From positions 1,426,001-1,490,000 of the forward strand of contig NZ_CP102285.1 in the NCBI RefSeq assembly GCF_025151045.1: 64,000 nt of DNA, given 5' to 3'. Positions 1 to 8,281 of this stretch are shown here, in pieces (positions within the stretch are counted from its first letter, which is position 1; every line of letters begins with the position of its first letter). This DNA is from Parabacteroides johnsonii DSM 18315 (GTDB taxonomy: Bacteria; Bacteroidota; Bacteroidia; Bacteroidales; Tannerellaceae). The position numbers were made by a program, and so were the translations under genes. The notes beneath the pieces were generated by a model, which was not told where the DNA came from, did not search any database, and saw only the letters and a list, made by a program, of their open reading frames with translations.

Positions 1-1377
1 GAAAGTATGCTTTCAACAGTTGTTGATCTCCTATCGGATAATGCAAAAATTGTAATAACATCAAGAAAAACTGCAATTTTCAACAGTGAAGATTTTTACA
101 ATTGGATGTCAAATAGAAATATTGATTATACAATGGCAAAAATCACTATTTCTGAACCATGTATTGAAAATTGGCTAAATAAAGAGCAGCTAGATGTTAT
201 TAATAGAGCGAATTTACCATTAGAAACATTTGCAAATCCTGTTCTATTAGCATTTTTGAAATATTCATCAATGGAAGAGTTGGAAAAAATGGTATTAAAA
301 GATAATACTATAATCAACGAGTATTTAGACTTCTTATTGAAACGTGAACAAACAAGACAAGGACTATTAATAGAACCTGAAACACAATTAAGAATATTCC
401 GAAAATTAGTTCGCCTATTTACAGAACTAGATATTAAAACGGCATCAAAAGATGATATCAAAGAATTAATTTTAGATTATAATAAAAAAATACTCAGTAA
501 AACATTAGAAAAATATCTTCCATCAGAAAGACCACGTATTGAACAATTAGCAGATACTCTATCAAATCATGCATTTTTAGATAAAAAAGATAATAAGACT
601 ATTGGATTTGTAAATGAATTCATACTCGGTACATTGATTGCTCAAAATTTAGTTATGGGTAAATATATGGAACATAATTCTAAATTTTATAAAGATCTGG
701 ACATAATGTTTGCAAACTTAGCATTTCATGCATATAGGGTGCAGACAGATAGTGAAAAACATAAATTATGGGAAGTATTCACTTCATTACCATTTAATTA
801 TGATCCACTATTTTATCTTCAAATAGATGTTGAGTTAGAAAAATCTCTAAACAGAAAGTACAAGCAACTCGCTATAGACAACTATTGTATGTCTAATATT
901 TCATTTATTGGAATAGATAGATTTGAGAATACAGTTTTTACTAATTGTGCTTTTAAGAGTTGTGAATTTAATACTAATTCTTTTCGAAACTGTTCCTTTG
1001 TGAAATGCAAATTTTATGATTGCATTGTGCATAATAAAAAAGAAAACAATAATTATATTGGTTTCTTTACATCTACAGATAATAATGGTTTTATTGAAAA
1101 GATGACTATCAGCGACGATGAGATTTTAGAGAATGAGATAGAAGAAATAAGTTCAGAAAAGCTTATTCTTGATAAATTTTTTAATCAGGGATCATTACGG
1201 CCAAGATATAGGCAATTTTCGCAGCTTAACTCAGAATTATCAGATATGGGAAGTAGAGAATTATCAAAACAACTACACTCTCTTGAAGTAAAAAATTATA
1301 TTGCGATGAATGGAAATCTTTGTCATCTTACGAAAGAAGGTATAATCTATTATAACGAACAATACAGAAAATCATGA
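1..1377 (+). CDS. STAND/NACHT-like NTPase, C-terminal part, pentapeptide-like tail (5' end outside window)
   Basis: The reading frame is open from base 1, so the true start and any Walker A motif lie upstream. Counting from the first Met at 7, residues 14-20 (KIVITSR) resemble the strand that ends the NTPase core in NACHT/STAND proteins. Next comes a helical stretch, and about residues 295-340 show a pentapeptide-like rhythm (ENTVF, TNCAF, KSCEF, RNCSF, VKCKF). The last 100 residues look like a small helical domain. Base composition is much more AT-rich than in the region from 3600 on. The stop overlaps the next start by 4 bp, which suggests translational coupling. Members of this fold often sense phage or other threats. 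The NACHT assignment is from pattern only because the P-loop is not in view. Confidence 0.6.
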   Translation, partial: ESMLSTVVDLLSDNAKIVITSRKTAIFNSEDFYNWMSNRNIDYTMAKITISEPCIENWLNKEQLDVINRANLPLETFANPVLLAFLKYSSMEELEKMVLKDNTIINEYLDFLLKREQTRQGLLIEPETQLRIFRKLVRLFTELDIKTASKDDIKELILDYNKKILSKTLEKYLPSERPRIEQLADTLSNHAFLDKKDNKTIGFVNEFILGTLIAQNLVMGKYMEHNSKFYKDLDIMFANLAFHAYRVQTDSEKHKLWEVFTSLPFNYDPLFYLQIDVELEKSLNRKYKQLAIDNYCMSNISFIGIDRFENTVFTNCAFKSCEFNTNSFRNCSFVKCKFYDCIVHNKKENNNYIGFFTSTDNNGFIEKMTISDDEILENEIEEISSEKLILDKFFNQGSLRPRYRQFSQLNSELSDMGSRELSKQLHSLEVKNYIAMNGNLCHLTKEGIIYYNEQYRKS

Positions 1378-2258
1378 TAGGACTTGAATTAATTAAAAAC
1401 AATATAGAGCAAGATATACAAAAGCAGTTAAATAGAATAGGAATCTTATATAGATTACATTCTCGAATCAAAACGGCAGATTCAATAACTGAAAAGAATG
1501 AACGTAACCACTACTCTACATCAACAAAATTGATGCAAGATATTATAGGGTTTAGAGTAATAACTTATTTTGAAGACGATGTTAAATTAGTAGCAGATTA
1601 TTTCTCTAACCATTATATCAAAGATAATCTACAATATGATGAGCCTAAAGTTAATGAGTTTAATCCTTTGCGTAAGAATCTTGTTTGCAGATTGAATGGA
1701 GATAATCTACAGATTTTTAATGAAGTAAAAAGCAGACATGAAGAATTAAACTTTATAGATGCCACTTTTGAGATACAATTCAGAACTACTTTATCTGAAG
1801 GATGGCATGAAGTTGAGCACAATATGCGCTACAAATGTAAAAAAGAATGGAATGAATTAGAACAGGAATCCAGAGCCTTGAATGGGATATATGCAACTTT
1901 AGAAACAAGTGATTATACTTTAAGAAACCTATTTAATGACATATCATACAAACAGTATAAAGCACATAATTATAGCGGAATGATTAGAAATAAATTTAGA
2001 TTAAGATTTAAACTTCAAGATTTATCGAATGATCTACTCGAAATATTCAATACAGATGATAATATAATAAAACGTATATTCAAGTTAGATAGAAAAGATT
2101 TATTATATAAACTTGTTAATTCAGAATTAAGAATGCCAATAACGTTTAATAATATATGTTTTTTATGCAACTATCTATATATACATGACGAAAGAATTAC
2201 CCAGTTAACACCTAGTATTCTGTTAGATGATTTTAAATACTATTTTAGTATTGAATAG
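1374..2258 (+). CDS. RelA/SpoT-fold nucleotidyltransferase-like protein
   Basis: 294 residues. Several landmarks of the (p)ppGpp synthetase fold are visible: SRIK near residues 30-33 with a downstream Lys, DIIGFRV at 56-62 (metal-binding Asp) and EIQFRT at 133-138 followed by W..E.EH..YK (catalytic Glu). The GYxSxH segment that stacks the acceptor nucleotide in true synthetases is not recognisable between residues 90 and 130, so the acceptor may differ or activity may be lost. About 130 helical residues follow the fold. There is no HD hydrolase domain. The ATGA overlap with the NTPase gene points to one operon. Small synthetases of this fold act as toxins or defence effectors in other systems; that role here is inference. 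Confidence 0.7.
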   Translation: MIGLELIKNNIEQDIQKQLNRIGILYRLHSRIKTADSITEKNERNHYSTSTKLMQDIIGFRVITYFEDDVKLVADYFSNHYIKDNLQYDEPKVNEFNPLRKNLVCRLNGDNLQIFNEVKSRHEELNFIDATFEIQFRTTLSEGWHEVEHNMRYKCKKEWNELEQESRALNGIYATLETSDYTLRNLFNDISYKQYKAHNYSGMIRNKFRLRFKLQDLSNDLLEIFNTDDNIIKRIFKLDRKDLLYKLVNSELRMPITFNNICFLCNYLYIHDERITQLTPSILLDDFKYYFSIE

Positions 2259-2561
2259 TTTTGATTATAAATTTCATCAATAATAGAAAATATATTATCT
2301 TTGCCCTCAGTATTCTCCATGAGCAAATTACCGCAAAAGCACGTAGAAAACAGTGGGTTAAATCATGGGATATGCTTGAAGCAAAAAATATAAAGTTTTA
2401 AATATCAGTGTGGTAACTCTGTAAGGAGAATCCCAGGCGGATCACCAAGAAGCTGGATAAAACCAGACAAAGAAAAGACAACTCCTACAATATCAAGGTA
2501 TTGTAGGAGTTTTTTCTTTGTATAAAGTCCGTGACCGAAGACACGGAAAGGTCACAAAAAT
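2259..2561. other. Non-coding stretch with a possible short transcript
   Basis: No convincing gene. A -7-like box (TATCTTTG, 2296-2303) precedes roughly 180 bp that end in a strong terminator at 2481-2515, so a transcript of about 200 nt is possible, although no -33 TTTG sits at the usual distance. A short frame ending near 2400 (ARRKQWVKSWDMLEAKNIKF before its stop) could be the end of a lost gene. After the terminator, GTGACC at 2531-2536 pairs with GGTCAC at 2550-2555. Confidence 0.35.
2481..2515 (+). terminator. Intrinsic terminator
   Basis: Perfect 12-bp stem (ACTCCTACAATA, 2481-2492, with its complement at 2499-2510), a 6-nt loop and a run of T. It would end the operon of the first two genes or a short RNA upstream. 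Confidence 0.85.
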
Positions 2562-2805
2562 GGATCATACCGAAATCCTGAGGGATTAAAATATAATCAT
2601 CTCCTAAAGTATCTATTGCATCTTCCTATAAGCCTCCTGATAGTATTTAAGTATTTATTATAATCCCCGATAGTGTAAAAATAATTCCAGATAAATTTGT
2701 TTTGTATAAAATAAAAGCGTTCCTTCGTGCTGTCACTCATTTTCAGAGAGATTATACGTATAGAGTGAACAAAAACAAAGGAGCCTTGACTGTGCAATTG
2801 GGTAT

Positions 2806-2837
2806 AGCTTGACAACTTTCAGGTCAAGCTTTTTTTG
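2806..2837 (+). terminator. Intrinsic terminator inside the IS relic
   Basis: AGCTTGAC at 2806-2813 pairs with GTCAAGCT at 2823-2830, followed by seven T. No intact gene lies directly upstream, so it is probably left over from lost sequence. Confidence 0.7.
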
Positions 2838-2879
2838 TAACAGTATATAACGACAAGAAATATAAATATCCCAAACCTT

Positions 2880-2936
2880 AACTATTAGAAAGAGCGTGTT
2901 GCCTCTATATTGGAGGGACACGCTTTTTTAATAGTT
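2880..2936. terminator. Bidirectional terminator-like hairpin
   Basis: AGCGTGT at 2893-2899 pairs with ACACGCT at 2918-2924, with an inner CCTC/GAGG pair and a T run after it. An outer AACTATTA/TAATAGTT pair extends the structure. It can act downstream of the minus-strand transposase relic. Confidence 0.6.
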
Positions 2937-2995
2937 ATGTTGCATTAGCTCGGTTATGTACGTATAAGGAGATACCTATATCCATAGAGAATTAA

Positions 2996-3533
2996 TTATG
3001 CATACATATTGGTGAGTCTGAATAAGAAAAAAGCAATATCCCTCACGCCTCTCAGCTGTGCTCTAAAAGCTTTGATTTTAGCATTGAAGGACTCACTCGC
3101 GGCATTGGTGGAGCGTCTTTTAAAAAAGCCAACAATATTCAAGTAATGTGTTTGTATGGTTCTGGCGACAGTGCCAAAAGACAGGAAACTGGATTTGTCC
3201 ACCTGATCATACCAATGTGCCAAACGCGTCAAGGCAATATCTGCCGATTGTGCCTGATGATATATCAACCCTAACCTCATGCTTAAGTAATAGGCCTTCT
3301 TGATATCGGGATATTCCCGGAAAAGGATTTTAGCTCTTTTTCTTTGGCTCTCCGACCACAGTTCAGTTTTTTTGAACAAAAGATAGCGGCTTCTGGCCAA
3401 CAGCTGTTTTCGACTGTCCCCATTCTCAAATGTTTCTTTCTACCCTATCCGACTTTTCTTTGAAATCAGACAACTCAAAATAATCAAACATTCCCTCTGG
3501 AAAGATAAAACGAAGAAATTGATCGTAACTCAT
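2996..3533 (-). pseudogene. ISL3-family transposase, internally deleted
   Basis: From the ATG at 3533 the frame encodes about 35 residues typical of an ISL3 N-terminus (MSYDQFLRFIFPEG, then FDYFEL) and then meets a stop. In the next frame the sequence resumes with the C-terminal part of the DDE transposase (LLARSRYLLF, later STNAASESFNAKIKAFRAQ), ending at 2996. Family members are around 400 residues, so about 200 residues of the catalytic core are gone and the two ends are out of frame. It cannot be active. Confidence 0.85.
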
Positions 3534-3607
3534 CTCTTTTATTTTTTTACTGCCACTAAGATACGATTTTTTCCCCTCAGGATTTCGGGATGATCCAGAT
3601 TATGAGT

Positions 3608-4771
3608 TTATCGGCCTACCTGACGTTGCTGTTCCGCATTGTACCGGTCTCCCACAACGGGAATAGCAGCCACGGTATCCTCCAGTTCTTTCCAATCCCC
3701 GGAGCTGATGTTGAAGTCGAGTGTACGCAGGTTCTCCTCCAGGTGAGACAGTTTTGTTGTTCCTGGAATCGGTACGATCCACGGTGTTTTCTGAAGCAAC
3801 CAGCCAAGAGCCACCTGTGCCGAGGTCATGCCCCGTGTGCGTCCGAAAGCTTGCAGCGCATTTACAATGCGGGTATTCGCACGCATCGCTTCCGGCTGGA
3901 AACGCGGCAAGGTCTGGCGGTTGTCGTTGTTCACATCGAATACCGTGTATTCGTTGATGCAGCCTCCCAAAAATCCACGGTTAATCGGACTGTACGGGAC
4001 GAAGCCGATACCCAACTCCCGGCATACATCGAGGACGCCGTTTTCTTCCACCAAACGGTGCATCAGATGGTACTCGCTTTGGATAGCCGTCAGCGGACAA
4101 ATGGCGTGAGCCTTACGGATTGTTTCGGCACTGACCTCGCACATCCCCCAGCGTTGCACTTTACCTTCCTTGATCAAGTCGGCAATGGTAGCCGCTACCT
4201 CCTCGGCCGGAGTATTCGGGTCGGCACGGTGCTGGTAGAACATCGGCAGTGAATCTAGTCTCAATCGGCGAAGTGACTCCTCGCAATAGCGGCGGATGGT
4301 TGCCGGACGGCTGTCCTGACGACCGGTTCCTTTGCCGTCGATGACTTCATGCCCGAATTTAGTCGTTACGTTAATCCGTCCCTTGAATTCGGACAACGCT
4401 TCTCCTGCCAGGTTCTCATTGGTCAACGGTCCATAAATGATAGCCGTATCGAAGAGCGTTACACCGCGATCCACCGCTTCATGCAACAATCGGATACACT
4501 CTTTCTTATCCGGGTGTTGGCTGCGGTTGTAAGTCATGCCCATCACGCCGAAGCCGAGTGCCGACACCTCGAAGGCAGCCTTACCCGTACCCAATACACG
4601 ATGTCCCTTGATACGGGCTGCATCGGTATCCGCATCGGATGTTTCCGCCTGTTTCGCCTCTGAAGCGAATACCTTGCCCAATCCCGAAGGCATGGCCATT
4701 GCGGCTCCTGCCAATGCAGCCGTCTTGAGAAATCCACGACGGCTGATATCCATTTTATTGTTTTCTTCCAT
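3608..4771 (-). CDS. Aldo/keto reductase with Tat signal
   Basis: 387 residues. The N-terminus carries a twin-arginine signal (SRRGFLK, residues 10-16) and an Ala-rich hydrophobic stretch, so the enzyme is probably exported folded with its cofactor. The AKR catalytic tetrad is present: Asp108 in LFDTA, Tyr113 in IYGP, Lys138 in TTKFG and His181 in YQHRAD. The usual NADPH-binding end (IPGTTK) is seen near residue 340. It follows the SDR gene 25 bp away on the same strand and probably shares its promoter at 5575-5641. The substrate is unknown. Secreted AKRs of this type occur with decarboxylase-cupin and flavodoxin genes in Bacteroidales, as here. Confidence 0.9.
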   Translation of the reverse strand: MEENNKMDISRRGFLKTAALAGAAMAMPSGLGKVFASEAKQAETSDADTDAARIKGHRVLGTGKAAFEVSALGFGVMGMTYNRSQHPDKKECIRLLHEAVDRGVTLFDTAIIYGPLTNENLAGEALSEFKGRINVTTKFGHEVIDGKGTGRQDSRPATIRRYCEESLRRLRLDSLPMFYQHRADPNTPAEEVAATIADLIKEGKVQRWGMCEVSAETIRKAHAICPLTAIQSEYHLMHRLVEENGVLDVCRELGIGFVPYSPINRGFLGGCINEYTVFDVNNDNRQTLPRFQPEAMRANTRIVNALQAFGRTRGMTSAQVALGWLLQKTPWIVPIPGTTKLSHLEENLRTLDFNISSGDWKELEDTVAAIPVVGDRYNAEQQRQVGR

Positions 4772-4796
4772 AATTTTATGTTTTATGAATTATAAC

Positions 4797-5549
4797 TTAA
4801 TGAATGGAAAATGCCCCGTCCACTAAAAGGGCGTGCCCGTCTACGAAACTTGCCTGCGGTGAGCAAAGCCACAATACGGCGTTGGCTATTTCTTCCGGTT
4901 TACCGAGACGTCCGGCAGGAATATCGCGGACCAGTTCCTTTTCTAGATCGGGGTTACACCGTATCAGTTCTTCGGCCATAGGTGTTCGGATCACACCCGG
5001 ACAGACGGCATTGATACGAATCCCTTTTGCCGAGTAGTCGATGGCAGCCGTGCGGGTCAGACCGATCACCGCATGTTTGCAGGCGATATAGGCCGCTTGT
5101 CCGAGGAACCCCGTAACGCCGCCTTGCGACGAGGTATTGACAATAGCGCCACCGCCTTGTTTCAACATCTGGATAATCTCGTAACGCATACAGTTCCATA
5201 CACCTTTCAGATCGACAGCTACCGTGCGGTCGAACTCTTCATCGGTAATCTCAGCCATCGGCCGTTGCGGGGTCTGTATCCCGGCATTGTTCAATGCAGC
5301 GTCCAGCCTGCCGTAAGTCGCAACGATCCAGTCAATCATCTTCTTTACAGCTCGCGTGTCGGACACGTCGCAGCGATATGCCACGGCTTTATACCCTTCT
5401 GAAACCAACTTCCCGGCTTGTTCTTTCGGTTCATTGATGTCCACCAATACTACAGTTGCACCCGCTTTTGCAAATGTTTCTGCCGAGGCCAACCCGATAC
5501 CTGCCGCTGCCCCCGTTACCATTGCCACTTTTTCATTCATTGTTCCCAT
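4797..5549 (-). CDS. Short-chain dehydrogenase/reductase
   Basis: 250 residues, the usual length for a classical SDR. It has TGAAAGIG (12-19) for NAD(P) binding, NNAG (87-90), and the Ser140/141, Tyr154, Lys158 triad (TSS..., YIACK). Asp37 after the second strand (LVDI) favours NAD over NADP. Either the first Met or the Met three codons later could start translation. It is the first gene behind operator copy 1 and is followed by the Tat-exported aldo/keto reductase, suggesting a two-gene unit. The substrate cannot be read from sequence. Confidence 0.92.
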   Translation of the reverse strand: MGTMNEKVAMVTGAAAGIGLASAETFAKAGATVVLVDINEPKEQAGKLVSEGYKAVAYRCDVSDTRAVKKMIDWIVATYGRLDAALNNAGIQTPQRPMAEITDEEFDRTVAVDLKGVWNCMRYEIIQMLKQGGGAIVNTSSQGGVTGFLGQAAYIACKHAVIGLTRTAAIDYSAKGIRINAVCPGVIRTPMAEELIRCNPDLEKELVRDIPAGRLGKPEEIANAVLWLCSPQASFVDGHALLVDGAFSIH

Positions 5550-5574
5550 GATTCTTTTGTTTTAATGTTCTGAT

Positions 5575-5641
5575 GCAAAGTTACGAAGAGAGTCCCGCAA
5601 CAATTTTGCTGCAAAGCTCATTCTGCTTTGTTATAAAGTTC
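5575..5641 (-). promoter_or_regulatory. Promoter with two-site AraC-type operator, copy 1
   Basis: On the minus strand, half-sites GAACTTTATAACAAAG (5626-5641) and GAGCTTTGCAGCAAAA (5604-5619) are direct repeats with starts 22 bp apart. They lie exactly 20 bp upstream of a -7 box TAACTTTGC (5575-5583). TTGTTG next to the proximal site fills the -33 position. This controls the SDR and aldo/keto reductase genes. The same design occurs at four other places in this window. Confidence 0.8.
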
Positions 5642-5702
5642 AAATTGTTAAAAGAATGCCATTGGATATTTTACAATATAAATTTCCTTCCAGATCCATA
5701 TA

Positions 5703-6750
5703 TTATTCCCTTTGTCTGAATACGATTCTGTTTTTGCACCACAGCAGAAGTCTCTTGTATTCCCACGCAAACAATATGCTTAGAAATGTATATCCCCAAA
5801 TAGACAGACAAGGGAAATCTTGTTTTATCCCAAGCATGCATGACCTGACTATCGGATGAGTGACGAATAGAAAGGCGGAAATGCCTCCGAGCCATTTAAG
5901 GGCGGCATAAAGAATGCAGAGCCCTTGCCAACGGTAAAACTGCGATTGTCACGAGACCGAACGTCAGCAGCCATAAATACTGATTAAAGCAGCATACAAT
6001 AAAAAGAATAAAGGCAACTGCCGCCATACTTCCCGTCGGGAAAAAGTGTCTCCGTGCAGCTATGCGTTCCTAACGCAAAAGGAAGTACGGAACCAATAAA
6101 ATTGAATCTGAAGTATTCCAACAAATCTGTATTCCTGATAATACCGATTGCCGTAGCCTGAACCATTATGCACGCTACCGTTAGAAGAACGAGAGGTCTT
6201 ATATTTCGATGATAGACAAAGGCATAGTAGATAATATATAACTGGACTATCAGTGAAAAGAACCACCATGGTCCATGAAAAATATATGGTTCCGGATGTA
6301 GATTACCTGCAAAGCCTGTCATCAATGCCAGGTCAAACCAATGTTCCTGAAAATAGGAAGGGTCCTTTATGCCAAGGATAAGAAAATGAGGAATTAATAA
6401 TGGTAGCAGAAGCAGCCAAAGTTTGCCGGCATGCCTCTTCATAAACTCCCGAAATTTTAAGGGGACTTCCTTTTTCTCATATTTAATGACCAGACCATAT
6501 CCACTTAGAAAAACGAATACCGGTACTCCATAATGTCCGTAGTGGGAAATCAAATCCAGGAATAAACCGGAATCAAATTCAAGGAAACTATTTATAAGTT
6601 CCTTATTTCTTTCAGGATAATATATATGCTGATTTTCAAGTACGACATTTGAAAACCGGTGAATATAATTATGCAAAATAATAATCAATATGACATACCT
6701 CTTAGCACGAGGGTATCATCCAAGGTCATTTGGTATTTCTCATTGATCAT
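5703..6750 (-). pseudogene. Acyltransferase family 3 (OafA-like) membrane protein, frameshifted
   Basis: A family-3 O-acyltransferase can be followed in pieces. It starts at ATG 6750 (MINEKYQMTLDDTLVLRGMS) and then shifts frame near 6690 into LIIILHNYIHRF. A 230-residue block has several membrane segments (VPVFVFLSGYGLV, GPWWFFSLIVQLY). Near 6000 and again near 5895 it shifts to the C-terminal block (WLGGISAFLFVTHPIV) and stops at 5703. At least three frame disruptions make it non-functional. The intact protein would have moved acyl groups onto a surface glycan or lipid. Confidence 0.8.
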
Positions 6751-7283
6751 AAATTCCCTTTTTTCATGTTTGAGATAAATAAACATCATGCCATGTCAGA
6801 GCTGTAACATAATAATGGCAGTATTGTAACCGGGGATATACCGGGTAGTAAGGAGTTGATGGCTGGTGAAAAGACCGCAATCGAAAGTCTGACTTTCCGG
6901 TCATGACCGCACGCTACAATCAGTGTAAAGAGATGAAATGGCAGTCAGGTCTTCCGTTTTCAGGTGAGATGAAAACACTGGGGTAAAAGTAGATTGCCTG
7001 AAACGGATAACGAGACTACCATATAAATTCGGTGGGCTGTTATGACTATTGAAACCTGGGAGCGATATAAATTCGTCCGGTATAATCCCATCGATACTGC
7101 CGGTCAGAATGGCCCTCCTCACCGGAATTCTTGATACTCGCTATATGTCCAATTTGAACCTGCAAAGTTGGAATATTCAAATGCAAGAACTGCATTTTCC
7201 TATTGGAGATTGCGAAATCCGGCCAACGGCTATTCCCCTCCATAGTCCGTGCTGCTGATTGTTCCCATATTTTTTGAATCCAT
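6751..7283 (-). pseudogene. Unrecognisable gene relic behind operator copy 2
   Basis: A start codon at 7283 follows operator copy 2 at a normal distance, but the frame stops after 17 codons. Two further minus-strand frames (7243-7046 and 7122-6901) carry protein-like but unassignable sequence. I cannot name the ancestor. The position behind a conserved operator argues that a regulon member was here and has decayed. Confidence 0.4.
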
Positions 7284-7307
7284 AACGATTTGCTTTAATG
7301 TTCCGGT

Positions 7308-7374
7308 GCAAAATTACGAATTGAGCCCCGCAACAACTTTGCTGCGAGGCTCAACGTTCTTTGTCAGGAAGTTC
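7308..7374 (-). promoter_or_regulatory. Promoter with two-site AraC-type operator, copy 2
   Basis: Half-sites GAACTTCCTGACAAAG (7359-7374) and GAGCCTCGCAGCAAAG (7337-7352) have starts 22 bp apart, with 20 bp to the -7 box TAATTTTGC (7308-7316). The downstream gene is a relic, so this copy now seems to drive nothing useful. Confidence 0.8.
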
Positions 7375-7415
7375 ACTTTGTTAAAAAAGGAACTGGATGT
7401 ATTTTATGGACTATT

Positions 7416-7911
7416 TCAATAGATTATAGGGCTGCCGATGATACCATGTATAACATGCAGGCTGCTGTCCTTTGTTGCTGCCTGTTCGATGCGGTGGACC
7501 GGCTCGTCCCATGCGTGACGGGAGAGTGAAAATTTGCTGTTGTGCACCGGAAGGACTTTAGCCGCATCCAGTTCGTGAATCTCTGCCGGAAGCTGTTCGG
7601 GTATCGTATGGATATACCGCCAGTCTTCGTTGTATTGCCCGTTTTCGAGGATGGCAAGGTCAATATGCGGGAACCGTTTGCCGATTTCCGAGAAATGGGC
7701 AAACGGTTCCCGCTGTCACCGCCGATATAGACCGTAGAGCGTCCTTCGAGCATGAATGAAGCCCACAGCGAGGGATTCTGCCGAAGGAACCGGCCTGAAA
7801 AATGGCGGGCAGTCAAACATGTGATCCGAAAGCCGGATGGTTCAGAACGATAATAACGGTAAGAACCAATACTATAAAAATGGATACACATATAATCATT
7901 TTCTGTTTCAT
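7416..7911 (-). pseudogene. Metallo-beta-lactamase-fold hydrolase, deleted and frameshifted
   Basis: The N-terminal membrane helix (MKQKMIICVSIFIVLVL from 7911) runs into a stop. The next recognisable block, ARHFSGR then LWASFMLEG and VYIGGDSG, is in another frame and belongs to the middle of an UlaG/NAPE-PLD-like hydrolase, so roughly 150 residues with the HxHxDH site are missing. After GGDSG the frame changes again at a perfect hairpin (7667-7713) and continues with FSEIGKRFPHIDLAILENG, the family C-terminus, stopping at 7416. Confidence 0.85.
7667..7713. repeat. Perfect 16-bp inverted repeat at a frameshift
   Basis: GCGGGAACCGTTTGCC (7667-7682) is exactly complementary to 7698-7713. Inside the arms ATTTC and GAAAT also pair around a CGA loop. 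The right arm encodes conserved family sequence (GKRFPH). The left arm replaces the residues expected after GDSG, as if copied from the right arm. Confidence 0.8.
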
Positions 7912-7915
7912 CCAA

Positions 7916-8215
7916 TCATGATTTTATCTTGCGAATAAATTTGGTGGGATTGCCTGCGACAAGGGTATTCGGCTCCACATTGTGCATGACAATCACATTG
8001 CGTCCGAACTTTACATTGGCGGTACGGACACCTGAAAAAGGTGTTTCAATGCGGCAATTCTCTCCAAGATGTGGAAATACCTTGTGCAATAATTCACGAT
8101 ATTCCTCCGTATCCGGCATCGTATGATTCAGCCGGCAGATATTTTGCCGTAACTCTTTTGCCACGCCCAGTTCTTCTTCCGTCTGGTGCAGACAGTCTAT
8201 TCTGAATTCTTCCAT
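7916..8215 (-). pseudogene. Maltose O-acetyltransferase-like protein, internally deleted
   Basis: 99 residues against about 190 for the family. The N-terminal Mac domain is present (residues 1-55, ending LGENCRIETPF). Most of the left-handed beta-helix is missing, and the frame joins directly to the last coil and tail (VEPNTLVAGNPTKFIRKI). The catalytic His region and acetyl-CoA-binding coils are absent. The frame is still open, so a short protein could be made, but it should be inactive. The full-length relative at 16117-16707 shows what has been lost. Confidence 0.75.
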
Positions 8216-8281
8216 ATCATTTATAATAGACAGACAGGACTCCTTGTCCGGAAATCCGTCCGCGATTATTCCTTACATGTT

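Larger units (their letters stand above)
2562..3596. mobile_element. Decayed ISL3-family insertion sequence
   Basis: Near-perfect inverted ends bound the element: GGATCAT(A/C)CCGAAATCC and TGAGGG, at 2562-2584 and on the opposite strand at 3574-3596, with one mismatch in 23. Inside is a minus-strand transposase that has lost its middle. The 400 bp between the left end and the transposase stop hold no recognisable gene but carry two terminator-like hairpins. The 8-bp flanks do not match, so no target duplication is visible. The right end lies 11 bp from the stop of the aldo/keto reductase gene. Confidence 0.75.

Noticed and set aside
3590-4252. Long plus-strand frame opposite the aldo/keto reductase
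   Set aside because: It is antisense to a complete AKR with all catalytic residues; the translated sequence has no protein-like pattern.
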